Shown piece by piece: positions 7,876 through 9,016 of a DNA stretch of 9,016 nucleotides. Source of the stretch: Paramuribaculum sp. (GTDB lineage Bacteria; Bacteroidota; Bacteroidia; Bacteroidales; Muribaculaceae); assembly GCA_029058705.1 (NCBI GenBank), contig JAIDXA010000159.1:1-9016 (forward strand), written 5' to 3'. Positions within the stretch are counted from its first letter, which is position 1. Each line of letters opens with the position of its first letter. The notes below the pieces were generated by a model. That model was not told the origin of the DNA. It was given only the letters and a program-made list of their open reading frames with translations, and ran no database searches. The position numbers and the translations under genes were made by a program.

Positions 7876-8187
7876 TTAATGTTTCATTTTTGAGAGGTCA
7901 TCAACGCTGATATTTTTGGCCTCGCGGAACACATTGATAATGATAGCTATGGCGAGGGCTGTTTCAGCTGCAGCAATCGCTATCGCGAAGAGGGTGAAGA
8001 ACATGCCCTCCATGTTTTCGGGATAAAGGAAACGGTTGAACACAACAAAGTTGATGTCGACCGAATTCAGCATCAGCTCAAGCGAAATAAGCATCGCAAT
8101 CATGTTGCGCCGGGTAATGAACCCATAAACGCCACAGCAAAACATGATAAGCGACGGAACGAGATAATAAAGAATCGTGATATCCAT
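7876..8187 (-). CDS. nuoK: NADH-quinone oxidoreductase (complex I) subunit K
   Basis: The product has 103 residues with three membrane helices, the normal size for this small subunit, which links the quinone-binding region to the antiporter-like pumps. I take the ATG at 8185-8187 as start. The TTG at 8191-8193, directly next to the nuoJ stop, would add only Met-Thr and is unneeded. The two membrane glutamates required for proton transfer are present: Glu37 (SLELMLNSVD) and Glu75 (IAAAETALAIAI), matching E36 and E72 of E. coli. The ITRRN loop motif after helix 1 is also conserved. It starts 6 bases after nuoJ and ends 5 bases before nuoL, in a compact operon. Confidence 0.96.
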   Translation of the reverse strand: MDITILYYLVPSLIMFCCGVYGFITRRNMIAMLISLELMLNSVDINFVVFNRFLYPENMEGMFFTLFAIAIAAAETALAIAIIINVFREAKNISVDDLSKMKH

Positions 8188-8193
8188 TGTCAA

Positions 8194-8709
8194 TTATCTT
8201 TTGCGGGCGACAACAACGCCACCGATTATACATGCCAATAACAAAACACTGATTGCCTCGAAAGGCAGGAGATACTGATATTCACCGGTTCCCATAAGAG
8301 CCTGTCCGATCTTGTGCATCGTCGGATTCTCCATCGCGGGGAGAGCAGCCATAGCCATTCCGCACCGATAGACTAATCCGAAAAGGACTGCCGCAAAGGT
8401 AGCGAGAGCAGCGAACACTCCGAGCACCCGTTTTGAACCGACCAGTTCAGCCCTGTTGTGACCGGGATGCGAGGTCAGGAAAATCGAGAACACAAAGAGA
8501 ACCACAATACCACCTGCATAGACTGCTATCTGGACAGCCCCGAGAAACTCATAGTCGAGCTTGAAGTAAAGAGCAGCTGTCGCAAACAGAGTGAACAGGA
8601 GGAATGTAGCCGAACGTAAAATTTTACGGGTGGTGACAGTCAGTACCGAAAAAAGAATGATCGACAGCGCGATCACCAGATACATAATGATACTTCCTAC
8701 TGATTCCAT
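8194..8709 (-). CDS. nuoJ: NADH-quinone oxidoreductase (complex I) subunit J
   Basis: The product has 171 residues with five predicted membrane helices. It is the subunit whose third helix changes conformation during coupling. The diagnostic motif of that helix is present as EFLGAVQIAVYAGGIVVLFVF (near residues 54-74), including the conserved Tyr64. The final helix carries LLPFEAISVLLLACIIGG and ends in a basic VVARKR tail, as usual. The ATG at 8707-8709 follows the nuoI stop by 14 A/T-rich bases. Met9 is an alternative start but would shorten the first helix. It is part of the nuo operon, immediately before nuoK. Confidence 0.95.
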   Translation of the reverse strand: MESVGSIIMYLVIALSIILFSVLTVTTRKILRSATFLLFTLFATAALYFKLDYEFLGAVQIAVYAGGIVVLFVFSIFLTSHPGHNRAELVGSKRVLGVFAALATFAAVLFGLVYRCGMAMAALPAMENPTMHKIGQALMGTGEYQYLLPFEAISVLLLACIIGGVVVARKR

Positions 8710-8723
8710 ATAATTTGATTGAT

Positions 8724-9016
8724 TTATTTTTCAGTTGAATCCTTGGCAACGTCCGTTTTAGGAGATTCCTGAGCTGCAGCCGCTTTCTTTGCAGCTGCTG
8801 CAGCTTTTGCCGCAGCTATTTTCGCTTCCTTTTCAGCCTGAATCTTTGCAAGCTGCTCAGGTGTAGGAGCCGGCTCTTCTTTTTCAGGGAGGAAATTAAG
8901 CTTCTTTACAAGCTTTTCACGAGTGAAAACAGCCTGTTCAAAATCATTTTTAAACTCGAGCGCATCATGCGGACACGATGTCACCCACAACTGGCAGAAA
9001 GTGCAGCTGCCCAGAT
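8724..9016 (-). CDS. nuoI: NADH-quinone oxidoreductase (complex I) subunit I, C-terminal part; 5' end outside window
   Basis: This is the last part (about 96 codons) of the ferredoxin-like subunit that carries two 4Fe-4S clusters (N6a and N6b) in the peripheral arm. The frame stays open to the window edge; the TTG at 8988-8990 is an internal Leu codon, not a start. The second cluster motif is visible at 8970-9005 as CTFCQLWVTSCP followed by HDALEF. The usual pattern is CxxCxxCxxxCP, and here the third Cys is Trp (codon TGG, plus-strand 8985-8987). FEQAVFTREKLVKKLNF, which I associate with Bacteroidales NuoI, comes next. The last 54 residues (8727-8888) form a low-complexity tail of Pro/Glu then Lys/Ala, probably a charged helix, absent from E. 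coli NuoI. The first cluster motif is outside the window. Identity is secure from the motif and its place before nuoJ. Confidence 0.92.
   Translation of the reverse strand, partial: LGSCTFCQLWVTSCPHDALEFKNDFEQAVFTREKLVKKLNFLPEKEEPAPTPEQLAKIQAEKEAKIAAAKAAAAAKKAAAAQESPKTDVAKDSTEK

Noticed and set aside
1..9016. Search for CRISPR repeats, insertion-sequence ends, tRNA genes, toxin-antitoxin pairs or phage genes.
   Set aside because: No regularly spaced repeats, transposase motifs, cloverleaf-like sequences or defence genes were seen. The window is core chromosomal.

Overview
The window looks like a chromosomal segment of an anaerobic gut-type member of the Bacteroidota, most likely Bacteroidales and possibly near Muribaculaceae. 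Three things point this way. The nuo genes run I-J-K-L-M-N with a lysine/alanine-rich tail on NuoI, as in that order. No gene start has a clear Shine-Dalgarno sequence, and the bases just before most starts are A/T-rich. The protein sequences (NuoM, NuoK, the porin) also read as Bacteroidales. The genus is inference only.

Layout. The plus-strand left third (1-2745) holds the 3' part of dnaJ (three of the four zinc-binding repeats and the C-terminal substrate-binding domains), then a strong 15-bp hairpin. Next come a small A/T-rich lipoprotein gene of unknown function and a 442-residue outer-membrane beta-barrel protein resembling DcaP-type porins. A compact 12-bp hairpin at 2771-2798 separates this side from the convergent right two thirds.

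The minus-strand right part (2830-9016) is the distal end of a respiratory complex I operon, transcribed in the order nuoI (partial, entering from the right edge), nuoJ, nuoK, nuoL, nuoM, nuoN. Spacing is very tight (about 5-53 bp), so this is one transcription unit. Its promoter and the upstream genes (expected nuoA, B, CD, H) lie outside the window. NuoL, M and N are the three antiporter-like proton-pumping subunits. NuoJ and NuoK are the small membrane subunits that couple quinone chemistry to the pumps, and NuoI carries iron-sulfur clusters in the peripheral arm.

Most of the window is ordinary, well-conserved core metabolism, and I see no mobile element, CRISPR array, RNA gene or defence system. 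The points most worth a second look are two residue-level anomalies in complex I. One is a tryptophan in place of the third cysteine of the second 4Fe-4S motif of NuoI. The other is the absence of the usual TM7 channel lysine in NuoM. The orphan lipoprotein is a lesser point.
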